Shown here piece by piece: positions 38,101 through 48,530 of a stretch of 64,000 nucleotides of DNA (the first letter of the stretch is position 1; each line of letters opens with the position of its first letter). The stretch is from Closterium sp. Naga37s-1 (Eukaryota > Streptophyta > Zygnematophyceae > Desmidiales > Closteriaceae). The notes beneath the pieces are model-generated. The model had not been told where the DNA came from, searched no databases, and saw nothing but the letters and a program-made list of their open reading frames with translations. A program made the position numbers and the translations under genes. Location: positions 1,193,501 through 1,257,500 of the forward strand of contig CANJKZ010000768.1 of the NCBI GenBank assembly GCA_947471745.1, in the 5' to 3' direction.

Positions 38101-40691
38101 GTAGCCGCCTTCGTCCGCGTGTGCCTCTCACCTCACAGCAGCTGCACGACTGATACGGTCGCCGTCAGGGTCGTGCTTCTGGAGCTCGGGGCTCTGCCAC
38201 TGGAGGTACTTCTGCTGACGTTACTGGAGCTGGGAGTGGTGCTGGTCCCGGAGGTGCTCGTACTGGAGGTACTGGAGCTGCTGGGGCTAGAGGTGCTGAG
38301 CCTGAGGGTGCTACTGCTGGAGACCCTGGTTCTGGGGGTGCTGCTGCTGGTGGAGCTGGTCCTGGAGGAGCTGGCGCTGAGGGTTCTGGAGCTGCTGGAG
38401 CTGCTGGGGGTGCTGGAGCTGCTGGTGCTGGTGGCACTGCACAGCCCCGCCTGTTCTTTGCTCCACCATCTCCGTCGTCTCAGCCACCGTCTGACTCTGT
38501 GCTTCGCCAGGTTCTTAGTCCCCCTTCATCTACTGGTCTTCCGTTACAGCCTGGTTCACCGCTGCCTGCTCCTTCTCCTTACACTGAGCAGATAGGGGGT
38601 CTTACTGAGCGTCGTGAGCCTGCGTCGCGTCCTGTCTCGCCTGTCCGTTCTGGTCGTTCCGGTCGTCGTGTTCCTCGTTCGCGTCAGCCGGCTGTCACCG
38701 GCACCCACCTCGTAGTCCGTCGTCCTTCCTCTCCTCCGCAGCGTGTTCCCCTGCCGTCCCCTCCTGCGTCTTCTCTGCCTACCGTTCCTGAGCCTGAGTC
38801 TGACCGCACCCGTGCTGCTCACCCTACTGTCACGCGTCTGCTCGCCACAGTTGTCACTGACCCGTCGTTTGAGTCTGCTGCTGCGTCTGCCTTAGTCGCT
38901 GAGCTTGTCGACTTTGCTGCTGCCTGTCGTCTAGACTACGCCGCTAGTCTGGTTGCTGAGTCTGAGTCTGTCTGTCCTCCGTCCGTCGGGGGTGAGTGTG
39001 TTCTTAGCACGGACGTTCTTGAGGACAGGCAGGAGGACCTTGAGTGTCTTGCAGCCGCTGCGCCTCATCTCGTGTCCATGCTGCTTGCCCCTGAGGGAGA
39101 CCCGGATGCTCCAGACATCCCGACCCCGCGCTCTTACGCTGAGGCGATCGCGGGTGAGTACTCCTCTCAGTGGCAGACAGCCATGGATGCAGAGATGGCA
39201 TCCTGGAAGTCCACAGGCATCTACGTCGACGAGGTTCCCCCTCCTGGGGCGAACATCGTCAGTGGCATGTGGATTTTCAGGGTGAAGCGGCGGCCAGGTT
39301 CTCCACCTGTCTTCAAGGCTCGTTACGTTGCTCGAGGCTTCAGTCAGCGGGAGGGAGTCGACTTCTTCCAGACCTTCTCCCCCACCCCGAAGATGACCAC
39401 TCTTCGGGTGCTGCTGCACGTTGCCGCTCAGCGTGACTACGAGCTTCACTCTCTTGACTTCAGCACAACCTTCTTACAGGGCAGCCTGCACGAGGAGATC
39501 TGGCTGCGCCGCCCACCTGGCTTCACTGGGTCGTTCCCTCCTGGTACCCAGTGGAGCCTCCGGCGGCCAGTCTACGGTCTCCGCCAGGTGCCGCGTGAGT
39601 GGCACGACACACTGAGGACGACACTTGCGGCTCTTGGGTTTGCTCCGTCGACTGCTAACCCGTCGCTGTTTCTGCGCACCGACACTTCGCTGCCGCCGTT
39701 CTACATCCTCGTGTACATCGACGACTTGGTCTTTGCCACTGCTGACACTGAGGCTCTCGCCCTAGTGAAGTCGGAGCTGCAGAAGAGACACACGTGCACA
39801 GACCTGGGTGAGCTGCGTAGCTATCTTGGCTTGCAGATCACCCGGGACAGAGCACGCCGCACCATCACACTGACTCAGTCACACATGGTGCAGCAGGTCC
39901 TTCAGCGCTTCAACTTCACCTGGTCCTCGGCACAGGCCACTCCTCTGGCGACAGGTCACTCGCTCTCAGCTCCACCTTCGGACGAGTCCGTAGAGCCGAG
40001 TGGTCCTTACCCAGAGCTAGTGGGCTGCCTCATGTACCTGATGACCTGCACTCGTCCTGACCTTGCGTACCCTCTTAACCTTCTGGCTTGCTACGTGGCT
40101 CCTGGTCGGCACCGAAAGGTGCACATGGATGCTGCTAAGAGGGTACTACGCTACTTGTGCAGTACATCGAGCATGGGGCTCGTGCTTGGAGGACGGAGCG
40201 ACGTTGTCCTCACTGGGCACTCATACGCTTCTTGGGTTGACGACCAGGCTACGCAGCGGTTGTCACAGGGTGACACCTTCAGCCTTGGCTCTGGTTCAGT
40301 TTCTTGGCGTTCTACACGCTCGTCTTCAGTTCTCAGTTCTAGTTGTGAGGCTGAGATCTACGCCACAGCCATGGCTGCACAGGAGTTACGTTGGCTTACC
40401 TACCTGCTGACCGCCCTGGGAGAGCGGCCTCGTTCTCCTCCAGTGCTGTACGTCGACAACAAGGCCACCATTGCCTTGTGTCAGGAGCACAGACTGGAGC
40501 ACAAAACGAAGCACATTGCTCTGCGTTACTTCCTGGCTCGAGAGTTGCAGCAGCGTGGTCAGCTTCGTCTTGCTTACGTGGCCACTCGGGCCAACACTGC
40601 TGATATATTCACCAAGGCACTTCCGTCTGGTGATCATCAGCGTTTCTGCACTTTGTTAGGCCTTGTGCCCACTTTTCCTCACTTGCTGTAG
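35197..40691 (+). pseudogene. element G gag-pol remnant
   Basis: Gag has only its C-terminal part: LTPQQLREWYA twice (about 35404 and 35543) and a C-x13-C-x4-H-x4-C knuckle (about 35599-35672). A frame change near 35740 leads to the pol frame. Within it are TAG at 35982-35984, just before the protease (LDSGAS, about 36005), and TGA at 38151-38153, replacing the Trp of a fourth QQLREWY-like motif. Otherwise the pol frame is open: integrase (HLDVWG about 36640, LHSDRGGEF about 36841, QQNGVAERR about 36943), a GGAEP-repeat linker (37530-37720), RT with YIDD (about 39715) and RNase H to the stop at 40689-40691. Readthrough of two stops would restore nearly all of pol. Confidence 0.9.
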
Positions 40692-40919
40692 ACTTTGCTT
40701 GTACTGTGATCTATATATATATACCTGCATGCTTGTTCTGCTAGGTAGAGATCACTGTACTGATGTTGTTGCATATATACCTCTGCATGTGAACTGGCCT
40801 TGTGGCCCTTTGCTTGTGCTCAGTGTGTGTGGTGACGTTGTGATCCACCCTGAGCTTGCTTTGCTTCTCTTGACTGGTCTTGTGACCCCTTGCTCTCCCC
40901 CACTTTGCCTATGGGCGTG

Positions 40920-41053
40920 TGTCAAAGTATATATATGCTATATGTGTTTAGGCTGTAGTGGGGTAGCCAGTATGGGGTACAGCCCCTTTTAGGGTTTCAT
41001 ACTTCTACCCAACCCTTTCATAGTTCATCCATTCCTGCTACTAGATTCTGACA
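40920..41053 (+). repeat. element G 3' LTR
   Basis: 134 bp with two differences from the 5' LTR. It follows a TATGGGCGTG tract. The CTTTC duplication follows. Confidence 0.93.
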
Positions 41054-41420
41054 CTTTCCGCATCATCAAGTTGCTGACACCTGTCACGGCAAAACTGCTT
41101 CTACCGGATGACTGGAAGATCCACGACGCTTTCCACGACAGCCTTCTCCGCCATTCTGTAGACCCGCAGTCATCCGACATCGCACGCCCCAGTCCCGCGA
41201 CAAGTGTCCGGCCTTTAGCAGAATCGATGCTTCAACCTGGGAAAATTCTTGCTCATCTCATTCGTGCGACACCCGCAGGACACCCGGTGGATTTCCTACT
41301 TCGTTGGGTGGATCGCACAAGCGAGGACGACACGTGGGTCCTAGTCCACTCACTACAAGGCCACTCAGTATTACGGGATTACCTTTCCTGCAGACGCGTG
41401 CCTGATATCAGTTACGATTA
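41054..41420 (+). pseudogene. Ty3/gypsy integrase C-terminal part
   Basis: Continues the frame cut at 33855: after CTTTC it reads RIIKLLTPVTAKLLLPDDWK and FHDSLLRHS, the usual gypsy integrase end, then a long tail (HPVDFLLRWVD, DDTWVLVHSL) that resembles a damaged chromodomain-like tail. It stops at 41419-41421. The tail identity is tentative. Confidence 0.75.
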
Positions 41421-41643
41421 GTAAATTAAGAAAGGCACTATGCATTCCTCACAATAGCAAGCGAAGCACGCAATACTGAGGCTGAAGACGAAAAGGCGGA
41501 ATGACGCGAAGATTCGCGCACGGTTACGAAGCATCTGGACCGTCAGGGTAGATAGCATCCGGCAGCAGCAGTGGCGAGGATGCTGCCCGAGCAGTTCGTA
41601 ACCGTCCGTAGTCGCACGGTTAGATTTCACAGCAATAAGGAAA
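41421..41643 (+). other. 3' sequence after gypsy integrase
   Basis: No gene. It ends in AATAAGGAAA just before the LTR-like sequence at 41644, which could be a polypurine tract if that LTR belongs to the gypsy element. Confidence 0.4.
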
Positions 41644-41842
41644 TGTACCCCTTAGAGGACATGGCTAGTCGAGGTCGTTTTGTATTCCCCTGCACTCTTA
41701 TTTATACGAGTGTATTTGCATGATTTAAATATCTCGGTCATTTTATATTCGCTCTGATCTGAAGTCAAGGGCCCACCACTACCACACACTGTGTGCGAAC
41801 CTTTCCGAGGTGATCCCAGGCACGATCAACTTCTAATCGCAG
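41644..41842 (+). repeat. putative 5' LTR of element K
   Basis: About 199 bp from TGTACCCCTTAG to ATCGCAGCA, followed by CGGTATGAGAGC, close to the initiator tRNA-Met primer site, and by a Gag-like frame at 41907. No second copy is seen in the window, so the borders rest on these flanking signals only. It could instead be the gypsy 3' LTR. Confidence 0.45.
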
Positions 41843-43175
41843 CACGGTATGAGAGCGACTCGGGAATCCTTCGCACTACCACCCCTGAAAACATCGGCAA
41901 ACTAAGGTGGCGTCCGGCACACGCTCACGCGTAAGAAAGGCCGGAGGATCTGGAGGTCAGACAAATCTGACTGCTAAAGCGCAGTCCAACCCGGCTGCGA
42001 CAAACGAGGAGACGACGACGACCGGCACTGCCGCCTTCGCACAACTCCTTCAGCGGCTTTCTACTTTGGAGAAAGGACTCCAAACATTGCGGAATGGCGA
42101 CGCGGGAACATCTTCCCAACCCTCTCAACCAGCCGCAAACGGCCATGATACCGCCCCGCACACCTTCTCCCTCAATACAAATGTCTCAACTCCCAAGACT
42201 CCTTATCCTAACAACGAAGCAATTTTTTTAGCTCAATCAAGGTTTTTGAGCATATAAAAAAAAGAAGACAAGTGCCTGCCTTGACGGCAAAAGACTTCTG
42301 TACCTGGAGCTTCGAGCTGGAGTTGCTGCTGCAAAACGCGCAGATTTATTACTACTTTAACGGAAGCTACGCGGGGTCGCTGAAGAAACCGTAGATGCCA
42401 AAACGCAATACTACGGTGAATTGCTGATGGCGTACGGCGTTTTGCTACGCAAAATGTCGCTAGCGGAGCAGCTGGGGATTCGCTCCTACAAGAGCAGCTG
42501 GGGATTCGCTCCTACAAGAGCAGCTGGGGATTGCTCCTGCACTTGATGCATGGCGACACCTCAACGGTGTGTATCAAAGGAAGGATTAGGTTTCTTCGAG
42601 CCGCCTATTCCAGCAGCTAATGGAAACAAAAATGGCCCCAGGGGAGAAGGCCAACTGCTATATCAACCGTTGCCGGAGTATGCGATCAAATCGCGAAATT
42701 GGGAAGCTCGATTTTCGAAGGAATATTCTTGAATATCATGCTCGCAGGACCCGGCCCAGAATGGCGAACCTTCAAGGCGCTTCTCCGGCAACAGGGCGCT
42801 ATATCGGAAGGAACCCTCTACGCAGCCCTTCTCGTCGAACAAAGAGACATAGGTCAGGAGCGCCCAGCGCCGCGACGAGACCGTGAACGTCTCTCCTTCT
42901 GCGCCGACAACACTGAAGAGCGACGACTGCGGCGCCTCTACTGCAAAATATTCAGAGACTACGGGCACTTGGCAGAGCGATGAAAATTCCGCTCTCGCCC
43001 CCGCCAGACCAATCCGAGCACCTCGTCCGGCCGTCAAGACGCATGCCACGACACGCGTCAAGCCCAAGGGTACCAACCCTCATTACGCAACCTGAACCCA
43101 GGGGTTCAGCACCAGCATCAGCAGTCGTCGCAACATGTTCCCTCTCGCTATGTTATCAACAACCTGACCATGACA

Positions 43176-43353
43176 TGTCAGAATATAATGCTTGTCTAGT
43201 CTGTAGTGGGGTACTCAATAGTGAGTATACCCTTTTAGGGCTTGCTATTTGTACCTCCCTCCTTTCTAGTCAAACCCTCTTTTGCCTATTCTCTCTTGCC
43301 TAGCTAGCTAAACCCTAGCTATGGCTCCTTCATTCTAACTACTGTTTGTGACA
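43176..43353 (+). repeat. element L 5' LTR
   Basis: 178 bp, TGTCAGAATATA to GTGACA, with CTAAACCCTAGC (telobox) and the TGTAGTGGGGTACTC core. Confidence 0.92.
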
Positions 43354-43393
43354 TGCTATCAGAGCGGTTACGCTCCTGGCCTGTGGGCCCGCC
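43354..43393 (+). promoter_or_regulatory. element L primer-site region, hairpin and GGGCCCGCC
   Basis: TGCTATCAGAGC follows the LTR, hairpin GAGCG-GTTA-CGCTC at 43362-43375, then GGGCCCGCC at 43385-43393. The loop bases differ in order from element B (TAAC on the plus strand, GTTA on its coding strand), so the two hairpins are identical in sense orientation. Confidence 0.65.
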
Positions 43394-43559
43394 TGCTTCC
43401 GCTGCCATATTGTCTGTCGCGCGCCCCGTGGCGTGCGATGTTCATTTTTTCTTCCCGCCACGCGCTCGGGGCGCGTGGCGGTTTTCTGCCTGCCATGCGC
43501 TCGGGTCGCGTGGCGGTTTCCTGCCCGCTGCGCACCCTGGGCGCGCGCGGCGGTTTCGC

Positions 43560-43800
43560 ATTCCGTCGACCCGCGCGCCCGTCCCCGTCGACCTGCACGC
43601 GGCTCCCCGTCGCCCTTCGCGGCGGCCCCGTCGACCCGCGCGCGGCTCCCCGTCGCCCTTCGCGGCGGCCCCGTCGACCCGCGCGCGGCTCCCCGTCGCC
43701 CTTCGCGACGGCCCCGTCGACCCGCGCGCGGCTCCCCGTCGCCCTTTGCGGCGGCCCTGTCGACCCGTGCGCCGCCCCCGGGGACCCGTGCGCCCGTCCC
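43560..43800 (+). repeat. 43-bp minisatellite in element L
   Basis: About five units containing GTCGACCCGCGCGCGGCTCC at spacing 43 bp (43630, 43673, 43716), homologous to the 45-bp array of element B. Confidence 0.8.
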
Positions 43801-44496
43801 CGTCGACCCGCGCGTCGCCCTGCGGCCCCCCTCCCCGCACACCTGAGTTTGCTTACCGCACACCCGAGTTCGCTTCCCGCACACTTGTGCACGATTCGCG
43901 CACACCTGAGCTCGCTTACCACACACTCAGGGTATGGGGGTGACGGGTATGGGGGTGGCGGGTGTGTGAGCCGTCCCCTGCTCCTCCTCCTTCTCCGTCT
44001 CCCACTGCTGCAGCTGCCGCTGAGGGGGGTGGGTGTGTGGGAGCCGAGGGAGTGGTGCTAGGGGGTTGACGTGGGAGTGGAGCTAGGGGTGCAGCAAGGG
44101 GTGTGTGAACGGGAGTTTTGGGACAATGGGGGAGGTTGAAGGGGGGTTGCCGCCGTGAAGCCAGCAGCTCCAGTTGCTCGTGAGACCGTTGCGCCAGTTG
44201 CCCGTGAGCCCGTCGCTCCAGTTGCCCGTAAGCCCGTTGCTCCAGTCACCCGTGAGTCAGTTGCTCCTGCCGCTCGTCTAGCCGCGGAGACAGTTACTCC
44301 AGTTGCCCGTGTGCCAGTTGCTCTAGGTGCGCCGTGTGCCAGCAGCTTCAGCTGCCACCCACCATCTCCTCTCCTCTCACAGTCACTCCTCCTCCTCACC
44401 TGCCCTCTACGACTGCCTCTAGCTTTAATTGTGCTTGTGAACCTGCTCTGTGACTGCTTGCTATGCTGATCATACCCCACGTTGACTATGGGGGTG

Positions 44497-44673
44497 TGTC
44501 AGAATATAATGCTTGTATAGTCTGTAGTGGGGTACTCAATAGTGAGTATACCCTTTTAGGGCTTGCTATTTGTACCTCCCTCCTTTCTAGTCAAACCCTC
44601 TTTTGCCTATTCTCTCTTGCCTAGCTAGCTAAACCCTAGCTATGGCTCCTTCATTCTGCCTACTATTGTGACA
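44497..44673 (+). repeat. element L 3' LTR
   Basis: 177 bp partner of 43176-43353. It ends ATTGTGACA, followed by TGACA. Confidence 0.92.
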
Positions 44674-45678
44674 TGACACACACCAGGGGAAATCCTCGTC
44701 GCCGCGTGCGCACGCCGTCACCCGAGCCAGCACCCCATCCAATTGGGGAATTCACGGACAACAATCCGTTTACCCCCTGACACGACTTCAATGACGATAA
44801 CGACTGGGATTGGCCACTCGCAATCTCGCTGCTTGAAAGCCTCCCGCATGTACCTGATTCGCGGGCAGCTCCACTTGACTGGATCTCGCGTGAACAGTTT
44901 CTGAAATTCAATACTCCACACATCGTCACGCCGCGACTAGCATTGCTTGCGCGCGATGACAACAAAAGGTACCACACCTGGTACCTCGACAGCTTCTGCG
45001 GGCAGCACGTTGTCGGCTCCGAATGTTTTGTCTCTAACGCTGTCCCCCACAGTCACTTACGTCACCGTGGCAAACAACACTCGCCTGCGCGCAAGAACGC
45101 AAGGCATCGTCGTACTAAAGGCGCATATCACACTGAACGATGTGCTAATCGTCCAGAATCTGCGCTCCAATCTTCTTTCGACAGCACAACTCATAGACTG
45201 CGGAGTTGAGTTCAGCACGGACCTGCGCACACGGGACATACTTCAGCACTACACGGTGCCGAAAAAGGCGCGCAGGCAGATCGGACGGGCGCACCCCGAA
45301 AACGGGGTGTACATCTTCGACTTCGACATTCTCGGCTGCAGCGGGGACATAGACGGGTTAATCGACCTCGTGCCGCTTCGTTTCGAAGAGATCCACCGTT
45401 CACAGTGAAAACATCCAGATGGAAGTCACTGGGTGCCGCATCACCCACATCCTCGCGAAGTCGCGCTTCACGTCCCCGGCCTCGATGGCATCTGCAGGGA
45501 CTGCCACACGCCGACTGCTTTAACAAGCGCGATAGTCGGACGAGGGCTCGCCGCAATCGCAGAAGCCGAACGACAGCGCTGCCTGAAGTAGGCATGTCAA
45601 CCATGGAGCTCGAGATCTCGACACGCAACATCTTTGGAACCAAGGAACATCCTCTTTCCTGCATCGCAACATCTTTAA

Positions 45679-46086
45679 GGGATTCTGCACGGTACAGGCC
45701 ACGGAACCTTCGACGCGGACGGGATTGCGCGTCCCTACACGAAGAAGGCCTTTCTAAAACTCTACCCCCACTGGCGCGACCCAGACTTCAAGAAGAAGCT
45801 GACCATTGCGCAAGAAGAAGAGCTGGCATGACGCGAAGCATCTGAGCTTCATCACAAGAGCATTGCCGAGGCGCGCGGAACATTCGCCTGCAGCGCATGG
45901 GTCGCCGAAGAAGAAAGCGTCATAAATGAAGGGGGGTGGGGAAGCAACGATGGCTGGGGAACAAGTGATACCGGAGGATGGGGCAATACCAGCGGTACTT
46001 GGGCAAATGCCATCGGCGGATGGGGAGCCGCAACAGGCGGCGACACAAACGGCTGGGGCATCTCCGGCCAAGGCTGGGGAACTTTC
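45679..46086 (+). other. GW-rich coding-like segment inside element K
   Basis: Frame 1 is open from 45679 to a TGA at 45829 and again to a TGA at 46087. The first part reads like a folded domain (HGTFDADGIARPYTKKAFLK). The second has six GWG triplets and one GTWA within about 50 residues (45934-46083), spaced by Ser, Thr, Asn and Asp. The DNA is not a simple tandem repeat, which argues for past protein selection. It sits where the integrase core of K should be. It could be captured host or foreign coding sequence. I do not recognise the source. Confidence 0.5.
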
Positions 46087-46342
46087 TGAGCAGACTAAAG
46101 GGGGGAAACGGAAGAAGAAACAGATACTCCTATTGATCCCCTCCCTGCACCTGCGCTACCCCCGCCAGACGCCCAACCGCACCAAAACCCTTGGGACACC
46201 ATCGACTTGGGCAACGAGCCCTCGACCCCACGTCGCACAGTCTACGGACCTGATCTCGAGACCTGATCCCCTGGACCAATATCCCTCCCTCCGTGATTCT
46301 CGACACGGAATTCTTGGCACTAATGCTAACGACGGCGAACGA

Positions 46343-46500
46343 AGAAGGAGAAGAAGAAGAAGAAGAAGAAGAAGAAGAAGAAGAAGAAGAAGAAGAAGAA
46401 GAAGAAGAAGAAGAAGAAGAAGAAGAAGAAGAAGAAGAAGAAGAAGAAGAAGAAGAAGAAGAAGAAGGAGAAGGAGAAGAAGAAGAAGAAGGAGAAGGAG
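46343..46500 (+). repeat. GAA trinucleotide repeat
   Basis: About 45 consecutive GAA units with a few GGA interruptions near both ends, inside the K integrase remnant. Long Glu, Arg, Ser and Leu runs in the six frames come only from this repeat. Confidence 0.95.
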
Positions 46501-47668
46501 ACACCTCCATGCTCCATGTCTGGGGGTGCGTGGTGCAATACCGCCCGCCGATGTCAACCATTGGCAAATTTGCAAGCCGCGTGCGCACCTCGGTATCAGC
46601 CGCGAATACAAGGCGTGGATCATCCTTGATCTGATCAGCCAGAAAATCACGAACGCATGAGTCGAACGGCTCAACCTCGCCCATTTCCGCGAAGACGAGA
46701 AGACGAATGCGAATCGCGTCTACGTCAATGACGGGCACAGCTACGCCACGCCCGAGAACGAAGCCGTCGCGTCTTTTTTAGAGCAGTACAACACCTGCAA
46801 ATTCGAAGGAGTCGAACGCCACGGCAACGACAACGACGATGAGGAGCCGTCAAGAGGAGGAGTCGGCGAAGTAGAAGGGAGCAGCAGAGGCACAGCGCCG
46901 CCATCACCACCTGAGCCAGAGATTGACGACGATGATGTGCAGGAGGTAACCCCCCATCATGACCCCCAGCAGCTGCTAGGACTTTACAATGCCACATCAA
47001 CAGCACCACAAGTCATCGAACCAAAGAACCCGCGACAAGCGTTGTCGGGTCCCATTGCAAGGAGTGGCGTGAAGCAATGGATGCAGAAATCAAGGCATTT
47101 GAGTCCCGCATAACCTGGGTGCTCGTCCACTATGTCGCAATCAAAGGGAGAAGAATTCTCTCTAGAAAATGGGCCTTCCGAGTAAAGACCGCAGCAGATA
47201 GCACGGTTGAGCGCTTCAAGGCATGCAGGGTCGTACGCGGCTACGACAAGAGGCATGGCATTGACTTCAACCATACGTTTGCGCCGGTCAGCCGTCACAC
47301 CTCCGTCAGAATCCCGCTCGCCATCGTCGCCGCAAGATACCTACCGGTTCGTCAAATCGTCTTAAAGAACGCGTTCCTTTACGCGTTAGTGGACGCGGTA
47401 ATCCACGTGGAACAGCCGCACACATACGGTGAAGGCGACTCATGTGTGCGGAAATCCCTTTACGGGTTCGAATAGGCCTTCAGGCTCTGGCAGGAGTACC
47501 TACACAATTCTGCTCGAGATAGGCTTCAAGCAACTGCACCACGATCCCGGAATGTACCGCTGAGATTACCGTGGCGACCACATCCTACTCGCGGTCTACG
47601 TCGACGATCTGCTCTATACAAGTTCAAGCAACGAGCTGCTTGAACAATTCAAAAAGAACTTGGCGAAC

Positions 47669-48257
47669 TGTTAGAGGGCCCTACGACAGCAAGGGCCCTC
47701 GCGACGTGCTTGACTCGGCACAAAAACGAGAACAAGACTATCACTGAAAGACACCAACGCAAGGAGTGCGCTGATGTCGTGTGACTATGGCAGCACCAAC
47801 AATGTCACTGCTGGGGTGGTGCTAGCTTGAGGAAGTCGTGTCTATGCTTCTTGGGAAGTGTGTGCTAGTCTAGGGAAGTTGTGAGTAGTTCGTGGTGAGT
47901 CTAGCCATTTCTAGCTGTGCTGGGAGAAACGGCGTGCTCGGCATTGACTTCCCTGCTGAGTTGGGTTGGGAAGTTGACGAGGCGCGTTCGCTCACCCACA
48001 CACCACTTTCGTGGGGTTGGGTTATTCCGCAGCGCCACGCAATGTTTGTGCAACTCTTCCGTAGCCTATATCTATCTTGTGTGTTTGGTTTTGTAATCAT
48101 AGTGATATTACAATTCTACTTGGCCCAATTGCTACTTGAATTCTCACTAAGTCCTTGGAGACTAACGCTACTGAAACGCTACCGAGTTGCTGGTGCAACA
48201 CCATTCACATAGCAGAAACTCTCTCGCTATCGCTACGCTCTCCATTATATTCCTTCA
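47669..48257 (+). repeat. element M 5' LTR
   Basis: Starts TGTTAGAGGGCCC and ends ATTCCTTCA. I see no clear primer-binding site after it; the next bases read TGTTGCAGTGAGC. An inverted pair GGGCCCT/AGGGCCC near the start may form a hairpin (47676-47698). Confidence 0.85.
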
Positions 48258-48530
48258 TGTTGCAGTGAGCGTGGAACGAACACACATAGATTTCCGTCGG
48301 CGTTCGTTAATATACTCGCCTTGGCGCGCGGCGTTAGTGAAGGGCGCTCATTGATTTAAGTTGAACCTCTCTTAATTTCCCTCCAGTTACGCTCTCGGAC
48401 CCAAGGATAGGGCGTTTGGTAATTGATTACCACTCGTCTGAGGACCCTTGTGAGGTGACCCCGAGACGAGGGATTAAAGGAAGGAACAATCTATCTTAAT
48501 TTGTGGCACCTTATAGAAACGTCGTAGAGG

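Larger units (their letters stand above)
33856..41053 (+). mobile_element. element G: Ty1/copia retrotransposon inside gypsy integrase
   Basis: Complete 7198-bp element with 134-bp LTRs (33856-33989, 40920-41053) differing at two positions, and a perfect CTTTC duplication (33851-33855, 41054-41058). Removing G joins the gypsy frame without a shift. It has the A-type domain order, but the first half of Gag is missing and the pol frame has two nonsense codons. Its relation to A is clear along the whole pol, while its leader repeats are of a different sequence. Confidence 0.93.
43176..44673 (+). mobile_element. element L: small non-autonomous LTR retrotransposon (B family)
   Basis: 1498 bp. LTRs of 178 and 177 bp (43176-43353, 44497-44673) have about five differences, and a perfect TGACA duplication flanks the element (43171-43175, 44674-44678). 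TATGGGGGTG precedes the 3' LTR. The interior of 1.14 kb has no gag or pol. It matches element B in its primer region, minisatellite and 3' end, and shows the empty target of A near 44060. The size fits a TRIM-like element at the upper limit. Confidence 0.92.
41907..47668 (+). pseudogene. element K: degenerate copia gag-pol, split by L, with missing integrase core
   Basis: Gag starts at 41907 (MASGTRSRVRK) and is broken by stops at about 42255 and 42390. Later Gag fragments (42550-42990) end in a damaged zinc knuckle near 42940. Element L interrupts at 43171-43175. Protease (WYLDSFCGQHVVG, with Phe in place of Gly or Ala after the DS pair, about 44985) and its C-terminal region (LNDVLIVQNLRSNLLSTAQL) follow to 45408. 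The integrase core is not found. Instead there is a GW-rich segment (45679-46086) and a GAA run, then the integrase end (LHVWGCVVQYRPPMSTIGKF, about 46515), a linker and RT (47040-47640) with stops. RT ends where the M LTR begins (47669). Confidence 0.8.

Noticed and set aside
37474..38595. 373-codon Leu/Val-rich frame overlapping the G linker
   Set aside because: It is an alternative frame of the GGAEP and Gly/Ala repeat linker, and similar shadows appear in A, A2 and H.
43348..44061. 237-codon Pro/Arg-rich frame in element L
   Set aside because: It comes from the 43-bp GC-rich minisatellite and does not match element B in the same frame.
46130..46738. Long Ser, Leu, Glu and Arg run proteins
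   Set aside because: They are produced by the GAA repeat in the different frames.
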